From: Novipirellula artificiosorum
Lineage (GTDB): Bacteria; Planctomycetota; Planctomycetia; Pirellulales; Pirellulaceae
Length of the DNA: 64,000 nt
Assembly (NCBI RefSeq): GCF_007860135.1
Contig: NZ_SJPV01000006.1
Span: 186,001-250,000 of the forward strand
Direction of reading: 5' to 3'
The stretch's first letter is position 1. Every line of letters starts with the position of its first letter. Position numbers and translations under genes: made by a program. Of this stretch, positions 17,614 through 27,091 are shown piece by piece. The notes under the pieces were generated by a model. The model ran no database searches, was not told the origin of the DNA, and was given only the letters and a program-made list of their open reading frames with translations.

Positions 17614-17640
17614 CGATATATCACTAGGATACGATATATA
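17614..17640. promoter_or_regulatory. Candidate operator in the divergent DUF2892/CoADR promoter
   Basis: An AT-rich, nearly symmetric site: CGATATATC, a short CTAG-containing spacer, then GATACGATATAT, each half containing CGATATAT. It lies about 70 bases before the CoADR-rhodanese start and 160 before the DUF2892 start. ArsR-type sulfide and persulfide sensors (BigR/SqrR) bind AT-rich palindromes at similar genes, so this may be such an operator; no regulator gene is adjacent. Confidence 0.35.
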
Positions 17641-17707
17641 GGCCTGCGGGCCTCGGCGCGGGACGATTTGATCCGCTAGCAACCTCTTCGATTTAGGAAT
17701 CAGCAAA

Positions 17708-19384
17708 ATGGCAGTAAACAAGAGTGACCCTCGGACGATTGTGGTTGTTGGCGGAGTCGCAGGCGGCGCGTCAGCGGCAACCCGCGCTCGGCGCATGAAC
17801 GAGCAGGCAGAGATCATTTTGCTGGAAAAGGATCGCGATGTTTCTTTTGCCAATTGTGGACTTCCCTATCACATCGGTGGGGAGATCGCGGATCGTTCGG
17901 CGTTGGTGGTCGCGTCGGCCGAATTTCTTCGGCGTCGCTTTCGGCTGGACGTTCGGACGCAACACGAGGTCATCGCGATCGATCGGTCCGAGAAGAAGGT
18001 GGAAGTGCGGCGAGCGGATACGGGTGAGTCGCTGTCGATCCCTTATGACAAGTTGATTCTCGCGCCTGGGGCATCCCCCCTTCACCCCCCGATTCCAGGT
18101 GCCGACGCCTCGAACGTCTTGACGCTTCGTAATCTCGACGACATGGACCGGATCAAAGCGATCGTCGATGCGGACTCGACCCGCCGAACGGTTGTGGTCG
18201 GCGCTGGATATGTTGGCCTCGAAATGGTCGAGCAATTGGTGGAACGAAGCATCGAGGTGTCGCTTGTTGAACTGCAACGGCAAGTTCTGCCGCTGCTTGA
18301 CCCTGAAATGGCCGAACCGATCGCGGCAGAGGCCAGCGGAAAGGGGGTGCAGCTTTTTCTTGGCCGTGGGGTTTCCGAGATCGTCACCGATGAAAATGCG
18401 AGGGCAGTCGCGGTCATCCTGGGCGATGGCACGCGCATCGATACTGATTTAGTTGTGTTAGGGATCGGCGTTCGTCCGAACGTGAAGTTGGCAGTCGACG
18501 CTGGATTGGAACTTGGCGAAACCGGCGGGATCTTGACCAACGAGTTCATGCAGACGAGTGATCCCGAGATCTACGCCGTGGGCGATGCTTGTGAATACGT
18601 TTACGGCCCAACCGGAAAACGGATGCGAATTGCTCTTGCCGGCCCTGCCAATCGTGCCGGTCGCTTGGCCGGTCAACATGCGGCTACCGACCACAGCGAT
18701 CCGATGCCGCCGGTTCAGGGGACTTCGGTGGTACGCGTGTTTGAGTGCAGCGCCGCCAGCACGGGGATGACGCGTGGTTTCGCAAAACGGTTTGGAATCG
18801 CCGCCAACAGCGTCACGATCATCGCCAAGCATCACGCTGGCTATTTCCCAGGTGCGGAAATGATGACCTTGAAATTGGTGTACGATCCTGAAACCGAAAA
18901 AATCCTTGGCGCCCAAGCCGTCGGTGGCGAAGGAGTCGACAAGCGAATCGACGTCATTGCAACCGCGATGCAATTTGGCGGTACGGTTCGGCAATTGGCA
19001 GGAGTCGATCTGTGTTACGCTCCGCCGTTTGGTTCGGCCAAGGATCCGGTGCATATGGCAGCCTTTGCGGCCTGCAACCAATTGGACCAAATCACAGAAT
19101 TTGATGAGTTCGATGCGGACCTCACCGGCAAACAGGTCGTCGATGTTCGGACCCTTGGCGAAGTCGAAAAATCGCCTTTGGTCGAGGTCAGCAGCGTCAT
19201 CCACATTCCGGTCGACGAGTTGCGTGATCGAATCTTGGAATTGGATTCTGCGATCGAAACCGTGGTCACCTGTGCGGTCGGAGTTCGCGGACACATCGCG
19301 GCGAGAATTCTGAAGCAAAGTGGATTCAATGTATCCAATCTGTCGGGCGGTGCAACCATTCGCAACCGCGCCATGAAAGAGTAG
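17708..19384 (+). CDS. CoA-disulfide reductase fused to a rhodanese domain (CoADR-RHD)
   Basis: A 558-residue flavoprotein. Residues 10-450 form the pyridine-nucleotide disulfide reductase part, with the FAD motif VVVGGVAGGASAATRARR, the single redox cysteine Cys50 in FANCGLPYHIGGE, a second nucleotide motif VVVGAGYVGLEMVEQL, and AVGDACEY before the dimer domain. Residues 465-558 are a rhodanese domain with Cys522 in CAVGVRGH. CoADR-RHD enzymes reduce CoA disulfide, per- and polysulfides using NAD(P)H. It converges with the acetyltransferase gene with no intergenic base. It is divergent from the DUF2892 gene, which supports a sulfur role. Confidence 0.9.
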   Translation: MAVNKSDPRTIVVVGGVAGGASAATRARRMNEQAEIILLEKDRDVSFANCGLPYHIGGEIADRSALVVASAEFLRRRFRLDVRTQHEVIAIDRSEKKVEVRRADTGESLSIPYDKLILAPGASPLHPPIPGADASNVLTLRNLDDMDRIKAIVDADSTRRTVVVGAGYVGLEMVEQLVERSIEVSLVELQRQVLPLLDPEMAEPIAAEASGKGVQLFLGRGVSEIVTDENARAVAVILGDGTRIDTDLVVLGIGVRPNVKLAVDAGLELGETGGILTNEFMQTSDPEIYAVGDACEYVYGPTGKRMRIALAGPANRAGRLAGQHAATDHSDPMPPVQGTSVVRVFECSAASTGMTRGFAKRFGIAANSVTIIAKHHAGYFPGAEMMTLKLVYDPETEKILGAQAVGGEGVDKRIDVIATAMQFGGTVRQLAGVDLCYAPPFGSAKDPVHMAAFAACNQLDQITEFDEFDADLTGKQVVDVRTLGEVEKSPLVEVSSVIHIPVDELRDRILELDSAIETVVTCAVGVRGHIAARILKQSGFNVSNLSGGATIRNRAMKE

Positions 19385-19891
19385 CTAGCCGAAAACCTTC
19401 TGCAAGATCACGACGTCGACCCAACGATCTTCCATCCGTCCAATGGCGCGTTGGGTGCCCACAAGCTCGTAGCCATGCCGGTAATGGAACGCGAGACTGC
19501 GTTGGTTGTTGGCGATGATTCGTGCCACCGCGTGGTGCAGGTTGCAGGTCACGCAGTGCCGATGAATCCGCTGTTGCAGTTGATCGGCAATCCCGCGACC
19601 TGCGACTTCCGCGATCATGTAGATCGCCGTTTCGCAACTGAAGCGGTACCCGTATCGTTCGCTGTAGCGACGCGCACAGGCCCAACCGACGATTTTGTCG
19701 TTCGTTTCCGCCACATACCATCCGTCGGGTGCTGATGCATTGATCCGGGTGCTGATCGCGCTGACCGTCTGGTGCGCACCATCAAACGTGGCTCCGCCCA
19801 GATCGACGTAGTGGTTGTAGATCGCAGCAACTTGCTCAGCGTCACGAGAGGTTGCTTTACGAATGGCGACGTTCGACTCGGAGGATTGCAT
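19385..19891 (-). CDS. GNAT N-acetyltransferase, phosphinothricin-acetyltransferase-like
   Basis: A 168-residue GNAT enzyme using acetyl-CoA. It begins with VAIRKATSRDAEQVAAIYNHYV, the usual opening of the Pat subfamily, and has the acetyl-CoA site region around AGRGIADQLQQRI and the later NQRSLAFHYRHGYELVG motif. Its natural acceptor is unknown; members act on amino-acid-like amines, and resistance roles are not implied. It lies directly before the alpha/beta hydrolase gene's stop (18 bp gap) and is last in a leftward run from metG. Confidence 0.85.
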   Translation of the reverse strand: MQSSESNVAIRKATSRDAEQVAAIYNHYVDLGGATFDGAHQTVSAISTRINASAPDGWYVAETNDKIVGWACARRYSERYGYRFSCETAIYMIAEVAGRGIADQLQQRIHRHCVTCNLHHAVARIIANNQRSLAFHYRHGYELVGTQRAIGRMEDRWVDVVILQKVFG

Positions 19892-19909
19892 CGCTGGAAG
19901 CCTTGCTCG

Positions 19910-20746
19910 TCAGGTGGTGAGAATGGAAAGGCCGTTTTGCTGGCACAGCCACGCGATCGCGCCGCGAATGCTTGCTTGATGCTCTTCATCGATCAGCCCA
20001 TCGTGGCTAAGGCCGCGAAGAGGAACCAGTCGCTGAGGACCGCCATACACGGCGCGGATCCGTTGCTGCATCTCCGGTGGAACTAACGTATCACGCTCGC
20101 TTTGCAGGAATACCGCCGGCACGTGAACACGGGGTGCGGTGTGCAGTGCGTTCATCGAGGACGCCAATTGATCGACCACCGGATCGATCAGCCGACCGAG
20201 CGGATAGGCTGCAGCAACGCGGCGCACCACCTGATCAATCGGAGGCGGGTTTCGCAGCATCAATCCTGCGGGTGGCTGCTCCGCCACGGCGGCGACATGA
20301 AGCGCCGTGACGCAGCCGAGACTATTTCCACACAGCCAAATCGGCGGCAACGCATTGCGGTATCGCTCGGTAACTTGTTGGTAGAAATCGACGCTGGCAT
20401 CGGCGATCCCTCCCAAGGTCGCACGACCGGCACTGCGACCATATCCGGGCGGGTTCCAAGTCCAAACGTGAACGCGGCGACGGTCCAACGATTCCGCAGG
20501 GAACGGCGTCGACCGCTCTGCACGACCGGCCGTTCCTGGGAACTTCAAGATCAGCAAATCCGCGGACTCGGTGGAATCGTCACGATGCGGGCCAAGAGGG
20601 CGATGCAAAAACGTTTCCAAGGGACCGCCACTCGTTGACAACATCACACGTTCTTGGGCACCGTGATCGACCCAATCACGCGTCGGCCGCAACACAAGTC
20701 GGTCGAGCAGGTAGCTTCGGAATCGATGGATTGGTCGATGCAACAT
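19910..20746 (-). CDS. Alpha/beta-hydrolase
   Basis: A 278-residue cytoplasmic alpha/beta-hydrolase. The nucleophile elbow is GNSLGC (Ser near residue 138), the acid is probably Asp in SERDTLVPPEM, and the catalytic His is in GLSHDGLID near the C-terminus. The oxyanion region FPGTAG lies near residue 70. It looks like a serine esterase or thioesterase; the substrate is unknown. It follows metG by 18 bp on the same strand, so it is likely co-transcribed, probably by chance rather than by function. Confidence 0.82.
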   Translation of the reverse strand: MLHRPIHRFRSYLLDRLVLRPTRDWVDHGAQERVMLSTSGGPLETFLHRPLGPHRDDSTESADLLILKFPGTAGRAERSTPFPAESLDRRRVHVWTWNPPGYGRSAGRATLGGIADASVDFYQQVTERYRNALPPIWLCGNSLGCVTALHVAAVAEQPPAGLMLRNPPPIDQVVRRVAAAYPLGRLIDPVVDQLASSMNALHTAPRVHVPAVFLQSERDTLVPPEMQQRIRAVYGGPQRLVPLRGLSHDGLIDEEHQASIRGAIAWLCQQNGLSILTT

Positions 20747-20764
20747 GGCATTCCCAGGCGGTTG

Positions 20765-22807
20765 TCAATGAACGCGTTGTCCAGGCTTCGCGCCTTCGTC
20801 GACGCCAAGAATGAAAACCTCGGCACCGCCAGGGCCGGATGCAGCGACCATCCCTTCGCTCAGCCCAAATCGCATTTTGCGAGGTTTCAAATTGGCAACC
20901 ATCACGACCAATCGACCAATCAGCTCCTCGGGTGGATAGGCAGCCTTGATTCCCGCAAACACTTGTCGACGTTCGGTCCCGCCAAGGCTGAGCGTCAGCT
21001 TGAGCAACTTATTCGCCTCAGGAACCTGCTCGGCATTCAGCACTCGAGCCACACGCAGGTCGACTTTCGCAAACTCTTCGATCGTGATTTCTTCCGCCAA
21101 AGGTTCCTCCTTGAGCGGCCCATCGCTATCCTCAAACGTCGGCAAATTTGCGGATGCCGCGTCGGCCGCGGCCAATTCCTTACTTTCTTCAATCATCTTT
21201 TCGATATCCTCGGGTTGAACTCGGTCCATCATTCGCTTGAATTTCGCCACCGGGGTTCCAAGTAGCGGTGTTTTACTCTGATCCCACGACGTGATCGGTT
21301 GTCCCAGTAGTTCGCCGCACTGGGTCGCCAGATCGGGTAACACGGGAGCAAGGTAGATCGCCAATTGGCGAAACAGGTTCAGTGCAATCGTGCAGACATC
21401 TCGCAATTCGTCAACGCGCTGGGGATCCTTTTTCATCTCCCACGGTTTGGAATGCTCGACGAAGGGGTTGGCGGCATCGGCGAGTTCCATGATCCGCCGC
21501 ATCGCCCGGCTGAAGTCACACGCTTCGTAGGCCGCGGCAATTTCATCCCCCATTTGCGCGGCGGCCTCAAACATGCCATCGTCATCTGGATAGGTTTTCG
21601 ACAAACCGGTCGCGTTGGCAAATTTACCGACACGGCTAGCCAAGTTCACCACCTTGCCAACCAGATCACTGTTGATTTTGTCTGTAAACTCTTCGATCCC
21701 AAGATCCAAATCTTCCACTCGAGGCGTCAATTTCGTCGCATAGAAGTAGCGCAGGTACGAGGGCTGGGAATGCTTCAGATACGTTTCCGCTGAGACCAGG
21801 GTACCGGTCGACTTGCTCATTTTCTCACCAGCAACGGTCAAGAAGCCGTGGATCCGCACTTTCGTCGGCAAGCTAAAGCCGGCGCTCTTCAGCATGCCCG
21901 GCCAAAACAACGTGTGAAAGTAAGTGATGTCCTTACCGATAAAGTGGTGGATCTCGCACTGATCGCTATTCCACCAATCTTCGAGCTTCTCACCGTTTGC
22001 ATCGCACCACTGCTGGGTGCTGGCGATGTATCCAATCGGTGCGTCGAACCAGACGTACCAAAAATTGCCGGGCGAATCGGGAATCTCGAAACCAAAGTAG
22101 GGCCCCGGTCGGCTGATGTCCCAATCTCGCAACTCGTCGGCCAGAAAATGTCCCTTCAGATAATTTGCGGTTTCGCTTTGCAACGCATCACTGCTGTCGA
22201 TCCATTCGGCAAGGAACGCATGTAGCTTCTCGAGTTCGACAAACAGATGGATCGCTTCGCGAAGTTCCGGCGTTGCACCACTGAGCGTGCTCTTGGGATC
22301 GACCAGATCGGTGGGGCTGTAGGTGTGCCCGCAAACACAATTGTCACCCGGTTGGTCGGCGCGTCCACATTTGGGACACGTTCCGCGAACGAAACGGTCG
22401 GCCAAGAACGTCTTGGCTTCGGGATCATAGAGCTGCTGAACCGGTCGCTCCGCGATCAAGTCGTTTTGCCGCAGCGATTCCCAGACCTTCGCGCAAACGG
22501 CCCGGTTTTCATCACTGTGGGTGCTGCCATAGTTGTCAAATTCGATCCCAAAGCCGGCGAAGTCCTGCTGATGCGATTTGCTCATCGCGGCGATCAGCTC
22601 TTCTTCGCTCCGCCCCTCTTTCCTCGCGCGAATCATGATCGCGGTGCCGTGCGTGTCATCCGCACAGATGTAGAGACAGCGGTTGCCCCGCAGTTTCTGG
22701 AATCGGACCCAAATGTCGGTTTGAATGTACTCGACCAAATGGCCGATGTGGATCGGACCGTTCGCGTACGGCAGAGCGCTGGTGACGAGAATTCGACGTG
22801 TCATCAA
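20765..22807 (-). CDS. metG: Methionyl-tRNA synthetase
   Basis: A 680-residue class I synthetase charging tRNA-Met. The HIGH motif occurs as GPIHIGHL near residue 20, and KMSKS as KMSKSTG near residue 330. The zinc-binding insertion carries CPKCGRADQPGDNCVCGH. The C-terminal 105 residues (from ITIEEFAKVDLRVARV) form the EMAP-II-like tRNA-binding and dimerisation domain. The length matches the long bacterial form. Downstream genes on the same strand are the hydrolase and the acetyltransferase. Confidence 0.96.
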   Translation of the reverse strand: MMTRRILVTSALPYANGPIHIGHLVEYIQTDIWVRFQKLRGNRCLYICADDTHGTAIMIRARKEGRSEEELIAAMSKSHQQDFAGFGIEFDNYGSTHSDENRAVCAKVWESLRQNDLIAERPVQQLYDPEAKTFLADRFVRGTCPKCGRADQPGDNCVCGHTYSPTDLVDPKSTLSGATPELREAIHLFVELEKLHAFLAEWIDSSDALQSETANYLKGHFLADELRDWDISRPGPYFGFEIPDSPGNFWYVWFDAPIGYIASTQQWCDANGEKLEDWWNSDQCEIHHFIGKDITYFHTLFWPGMLKSAGFSLPTKVRIHGFLTVAGEKMSKSTGTLVSAETYLKHSQPSYLRYFYATKLTPRVEDLDLGIEEFTDKINSDLVGKVVNLASRVGKFANATGLSKTYPDDDGMFEAAAQMGDEIAAAYEACDFSRAMRRIMELADAANPFVEHSKPWEMKKDPQRVDELRDVCTIALNLFRQLAIYLAPVLPDLATQCGELLGQPITSWDQSKTPLLGTPVAKFKRMMDRVQPEDIEKMIEESKELAAADAASANLPTFEDSDGPLKEEPLAEEITIEEFAKVDLRVARVLNAEQVPEANKLLKLTLSLGGTERRQVFAGIKAAYPPEELIGRLVVMVANLKPRKMRFGLSEGMVAASGPGGAEVFILGVDEGAKPGQRVH

Positions 22808-22922
22808 GGTCTTCGGGGAAAAATCGAAAAGGTGTTGGTAAAGTGGCTCGTTTTGGTGGGCTCGATTGTAGTGATGTTGCAGGTTTTCGGCGATCCCCGC
22901 AGCAGCCGGACCCGGCCGCGGG

Positions 22923-24158
22923 TCACAAAATCCGCTTGGGTGGCACCACGGCGTTCGACGTTAGCAGCCCACCGACGAGGCACATCGCGATCAAAACCGT
23001 GTGAAAGCCAAACTCGACGCCCTCGATCGTTTGATGGTCCAACAGCGCGCTGAGCGAGCGGTATCCGAACGCACCGGGTACCAAGACGATCATGGCCGGC
23101 GTCAACGCAATCAAAGCGGGGCGATTGCGAAGTCGAGCGTACAGATTGCTGCCGCAACCGACCGCAAGTGCTGCAGCAAACGATGCAACCTCCACGCCGT
23201 AGTACGGCAACACACTTCGGCTGACCAGGATGCCCAACATGGCGACGGCAACGATCACCGGCCACTGAGCCATGCGAGCCTGGAACACGATCGCGAACGC
23301 GATCGGGACCACAATCAATGCGATCCATTGCCACCAAACGGGTGTATCCGCTGGATGCTCTGGCAACACTCGCCAATTCGGCGCAAAACGCCAGGCAATG
23401 GCGACGCCAAGAAACAGCGTCATGAGCGACACCAGTGCTCCCGCCAAGCGAGCTACGCCAGCCGAAAGGTGGCCTACCGCCAACTCCGTCAAGGCGACCG
23501 TCAAACTCAAACCGGGGATCAACACAATCAAGCCCGCAAGCGTGACCAGCCGATCATCAAGCGGAACGATGAACCGAGCAATCGCCAACGAGACGACGGC
23601 CGCGACAAAACCCGCAACCGGTTGCAGCAAGCTGCGTTGGCGGCCCAATCCGCTTTGCACCCGTTCGATTCCCGCGACGCACAACCCAATCAATAACGCT
23701 GCGACGAGTTCGACGAGCGAACCGTGAAACAGCACCGCTAACGCAGCACAGCTGGCCGCGCAGGCTGCTGCGTACACCACAAAGGGATACGGCGGCGCGG
23801 ACTGGTCGATCTGCTGAAGCTGATCCTTGGCTTGTTCGATGGAAATCTCTTTCCGTTCCAGCCGTTCAAGAACCTCGTCGGCTCGAAACAGCTTGTCGAC
23901 ATGCACTTCCCCCGAATCGACTCGACGTACCACCGTCGTCTCTTCGTCCGCATCCTTCATCGAAATGACGAGCGCTGTCGGCGTGTACAAGAACACCGAC
24001 TCAATGCCGAGTGATGACGCGACCTTACACATCACTCGCTCAAGTCGATGCGATGGAGTTCCATAGCGATGCAGCAGCATCGCCGCGTCGAGTAGAAATG
24101 CTTTGGCGGCGGTGAGTTTCCCCGTTTCAGTCTCGCACAATTCGGACCGCCACATCAT
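22923..24158 (-). CDS. Threonine/serine exporter, ThrE family
   Basis: A 411-residue inner-membrane exporter with both family parts fused: an N-terminal DUF1212 domain (residues 15-250; the motif LLHRYGTPSHRLERVM and the later FLYTPTALVISM are typical) and a C-terminal DUF3815-like part, with about ten membrane segments in all. Corynebacterial ThrE exports threonine and serine. Its start overlaps the last 32 bases of the glycosidase-like gene in another frame, suggesting translational coupling. Confidence 0.85.
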   Translation of the reverse strand: MMWRSELCETETGKLTAAKAFLLDAAMLLHRYGTPSHRLERVMCKVASSLGIESVFLYTPTALVISMKDADEETTVVRRVDSGEVHVDKLFRADEVLERLERKEISIEQAKDQLQQIDQSAPPYPFVVYAAACAASCAALAVLFHGSLVELVAALLIGLCVAGIERVQSGLGRQRSLLQPVAGFVAAVVSLAIARFIVPLDDRLVTLAGLIVLIPGLSLTVALTELAVGHLSAGVARLAGALVSLMTLFLGVAIAWRFAPNWRVLPEHPADTPVWWQWIALIVVPIAFAIVFQARMAQWPVIVAVAMLGILVSRSVLPYYGVEVASFAAALAVGCGSNLYARLRNRPALIALTPAMIVLVPGAFGYRSLSALLDHQTIEGVEFGFHTVLIAMCLVGGLLTSNAVVPPKRIL

Positions 24159-25566
24159 TCGAGAAGCGAGGAGAGGTCAAGGTCTTGTCACCACCCGGAT
24201 GAGCAAATCGTTCGTCCTTGTCGATCTCTCCGGTCTTCGTGTTGACCCACTCCGCGCGGAACGAACCTTCCGGCAGCTCTACCACGACCTTCGCCTTGAT
24301 ATCCTCTTGTAGCAATGCATCCAGGTCTTTTGGCTTCGATGGGAGCGGAACGTGCAGGTAGACCGCATACGCCTTGTCATGCTGCACCAACGCTTGCGTG
24401 GTGAGTTTCGGCGTCACCTTCTTGATCCACGATGGGTTGGGTGTCATCTCGACAAAGTCAAACGAGGACAGAAATCGTTTCAAAATCCCAAGTTGTTGTC
24501 GCAACTCGACGCTGCCGCCCCCCGGTGATGTGTAATCGCGAAGCGTTCCGCTTGGGTGCTTGGCTGTAAACGAATAGTCCAGGTTGTTGTAGAGCGCGCC
24601 TCCGGCGAGCAGGAAATCCCAAGCTTCCGTCCGATACAGCACGTCGGCTTGGCCGCGGAAGCCGGTTTCGTTTTCGCCAATCACTTTGTTCAGTGCAGCG
24701 TTCATTGACACGGTGTCCGGCGGCACGCAGTAGTGGAAATTGAAAATCGAAACACCGGCGTGTGGGTTCTCTACCTTCTTACGACCATTGGCAACGTTCA
24801 AGGAGATCAAGTGTTTTTTGGGGAAGCCTTTCTCCGTTGCTTGGATCGTGTCGACGATTCGATTTTGCCACTCCATCGTCACACCACCAAAGTAAGGCTC
24901 ATTGCAAACTTCGTAGTAGAGGTTGCCGAAATCCCGAAGCTCGGTGACGACCCATTTTGTGAATGCCACTTGCACGTCCGTTATCGCTGGGTGCTTCAGC
25001 GCATAGGCCTCCTCACGTGGGAAATCCCCAATGCCATTGACGTTGTTGGCGGCGTTCATCGGGCTGATCTTCCAAAGGTCATCGTTGTACAACGGACAAA
25101 ACAACGTCAACTCCACCACGATGCCGCGCTGATCGGCCGCCGCCATCAATTCCTTCAATCGTTTGCTCCACGCCGGATTGAATTTTGTCAGGTCAAACTT
25201 GTTGCCGCCATCCACACCACCGGCAATCTCGCTTCGAGCCCAAGGGCAGTTGAAGCCTTCGGTCGACGGAGCCAACGGGTTATCGGTAATTCCAAACGCT
25301 TTGGCGTTTTCGCGATAGACACCGGAAAAGACGCGAGTGTGGTTGAGGCCGTGTTTTGCAAGCTCATCAAAATAGACCCCAAAATCGAAGTCGAGGTTCA
25401 GTAACGCTCCATAATGCTCCCCGGAGGTGATTAAGAATGCTGGCTCACCCTGATAAGAAAAATAGTGGGGATTGGCATCGCTCAGTGAGATAGGATCCGC
25501 TGCCTTGGTGTCAGCAAACAGTATGGCAACCAACACGAAGCAAAGGCCAGGACGAAGAGAATACAT
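24127..25566 (-). CDS. Secreted glycoside-hydrolase-like TIM-barrel protein
   Basis: A 479-residue exported protein with a signal peptide (residues 1-22, ending ADTKA). A central barrel-like domain has LYYEVCNEPYFGG, the NEP acid/base motif of clan A glycoside hydrolases, and a later IGENETGFRG whose first Glu is a possible nucleophile. The N-terminus (YFSYQGEPAFLITSGEHYG) is like DUF4038/apiosidase-type proteins, and the last 100 residues form a beta domain resembling a collagen-binding-like module. It likely acts on plant or algal polysaccharide in the periplasm. The substrate cannot be given. It is first in a leftward pair with the ThrE-type exporter. Confidence 0.72.
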   Translation of the reverse strand: MYSLRPGLCFVLVAILFADTKAADPISLSDANPHYFSYQGEPAFLITSGEHYGALLNLDFDFGVYFDELAKHGLNHTRVFSGVYRENAKAFGITDNPLAPSTEGFNCPWARSEIAGGVDGGNKFDLTKFNPAWSKRLKELMAAADQRGIVVELTLFCPLYNDDLWKISPMNAANNVNGIGDFPREEAYALKHPAITDVQVAFTKWVVTELRDFGNLYYEVCNEPYFGGVTMEWQNRIVDTIQATEKGFPKKHLISLNVANGRKKVENPHAGVSIFNFHYCVPPDTVSMNAALNKVIGENETGFRGQADVLYRTEAWDFLLAGGALYNNLDYSFTAKHPSGTLRDYTSPGGGSVELRQQLGILKRFLSSFDFVEMTPNPSWIKKVTPKLTTQALVQHDKAYAVYLHVPLPSKPKDLDALLQEDIKAKVVVELPEGSFRAEWVNTKTGEIDKDERFAHPGGDKTLTSPRFSNDVAVRIVRD

Positions 25567-25835
25567 GGCGAGGACTCCAGGAGGGGAAAGACGATCGCGG
25601 GCGAAACACCAGCAACCGACTCGAAGCAGGCAGAGCGCACTTTATCGCATCACTCTAGCGGTCACAAGTAAGTCGCGGCTGTGCCATGGACCGACTGCTG
25701 TTTCGATTTCACGCCTGCCAGTGGAACGTCCTCGGAAGCATGCCGGGTTCTCCTAATCACAGCCGTTGAGGTAAACGTATAGGGATTCGATCACGCGGAC
25801 AGCCGCGCAAGCTCTCCCTAACCCACCGTGACCCC

Positions 25836-26753
25836 ATGTCTTCAGCAAACCGATACTACGCGGCGGCATGCCAACTGGATTTGCCCAACCCCAAGCATCG
25901 CGATCAGATCCGCTCACGCGTCGACCGGATGCTGGAAATGATCGACCATGCCGTGGTGGGGTACGAACCGTTTTTTGATGTTCGCTTGGTGGTCTTCCCA
26001 GAGTTTGCTCACGCCGCCCCGATCTATCCGTCCGCCGAGGAGTTGCTTGACCGGTTGGCAGTTCCCCTTCCGAATGACCATACCGATCGCTACCAGAAGA
26101 AAGCAAAAGAGCGAGGCATCTACATTCAAACAGGCACGTTCCTCGAGTCGGACGTAAAATGGCCCGGGCATGTGTTCAACACCACCTGTCTGATCGGACC
26201 CGATGGGATCTTGTCAAAGTACCGCAAAGTGCATCCTTGGTTGCCATGGGAAGTTCACACCAGTCCGCATGATTTGTTGCCAACCTATGACGAGCCGATG
26301 TTTCCGGTGGTGGAGACCGAAATTGGAAAGATCGGAGCCGCGATTTGCTATGATTGGCTTTTCCCAGAGGCGATTCGCGAGTTGGCACTTGCCGGGGCCG
26401 AGGTGCTCGTTCGGGTTTCCGCCTACATGGACCCCTGGGGTACGGCAGAACCGCTGGATTGGTGGACCTCGATCAATCGGGTTCGAGCGATTGAGAATCT
26501 GGCTTATGTGGTGGCCTGCAACCAAGCAGCCAGTTTGAAGAACTACCCGCCTTTCAGTTGGCCGGGCGGCAGCATGATGGTCGACTTTGACGGTCGAATT
26601 CTTGCACAAGCCAATCCGGGGCCAGGCGAGCAGATCACCGTCGGGCCGATCGATTTGGATGCGCTTCGCCATGAACGCCAGCGACGACGCGGGCACAACC
26701 TGCTTCAGCACCTGCGGCCGGAAGCGTATCGGTTGGGCGCGTTTCGTCCCTAA
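25836..26753 (+). CDS. Carbon-nitrogen hydrolase (nitrilase superfamily amidase)
   Basis: A 305-residue cytoplasmic amidase. The Glu-Lys-Cys triad is complete: Glu56 in LVVFPEFAHA, Lys131 in SKYRKVHPW, and Cys171 in GAAICYDWLFPE. The RVSAYMDPWGT stretch after the nucleophile is unlike classical nitrilases and closer to formamidase- or amidase-type members. It likely hydrolyses an aliphatic amide or N-carbamoyl compound. It is divergent from the glycosidase-like gene and appears to be single, with a perfect hairpin about 55 bp after its stop. Confidence 0.85.
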   Translation: MSSANRYYAAACQLDLPNPKHRDQIRSRVDRMLEMIDHAVVGYEPFFDVRLVVFPEFAHAAPIYPSAEELLDRLAVPLPNDHTDRYQKKAKERGIYIQTGTFLESDVKWPGHVFNTTCLIGPDGILSKYRKVHPWLPWEVHTSPHDLLPTYDEPMFPVVETEIGKIGAAICYDWLFPEAIRELALAGAEVLVRVSAYMDPWGTAEPLDWWTSINRVRAIENLAYVVACNQAASLKNYPPFSWPGGSMMVDFDGRILAQANPGPGEQITVGPIDLDALRHERQRRRGHNLLQHLRPEAYRLGAFRP

Positions 26754-27091
26754 GCGGCGCCGTTCCCTAGCGGCAGCCTGCGGCAAAATGAAGCAATCCA
26801 CATCACTGGCGGCGAAAACCGTCTTTTGTCGCCAACCAAATGAACTAAACTAGCGTATCGAAACTCATCACGCGGTTTGCGCCGTGATGTGCCTGTTGTG
26901 TGAGCAAGAATGCAAGTGGATGGAATCACCTCGCGGCGGGGAACATCGCACGGCGCCAATTCAATCATGGCAGTGCTTAGCCAGGAAAGGCTGCGGCCCA
27001 TTGTCGCAGCCGTTATGCCGCACCACGCTTGCCCAAATGCCTGTTTCATTGAATCTCGCCCCCCTGCCGCTAGTCGTATGTTAAGTGAACC
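26754..27091. other. Non-coding region upstream of the six-gene redox operon
   Basis: These 338 bases carry no credible gene. There is an 11-bp stem (26807-26834; TGGCGGCGAAAA with TTTTGTCGCCA, partly G-T) that could end the amidase message, and an ATCACG/CGTGAT inverted repeat (26867-26888) that could be an operator or part of the operon promoter. The operon's own start signals are not obvious. Confidence 0.5.

Noticed and set aside
19385..19891. Herbicide-resistance acetyltransferase
   Set aside because: Pat-like GNAT enzymes are broad; nothing here points to phosphinothricin as substrate.
22247..23053. 268-codon rightward open frame
   Set aside because: It is antisense to metG, whose motifs are clear; high GC content leaves opposite frames open.
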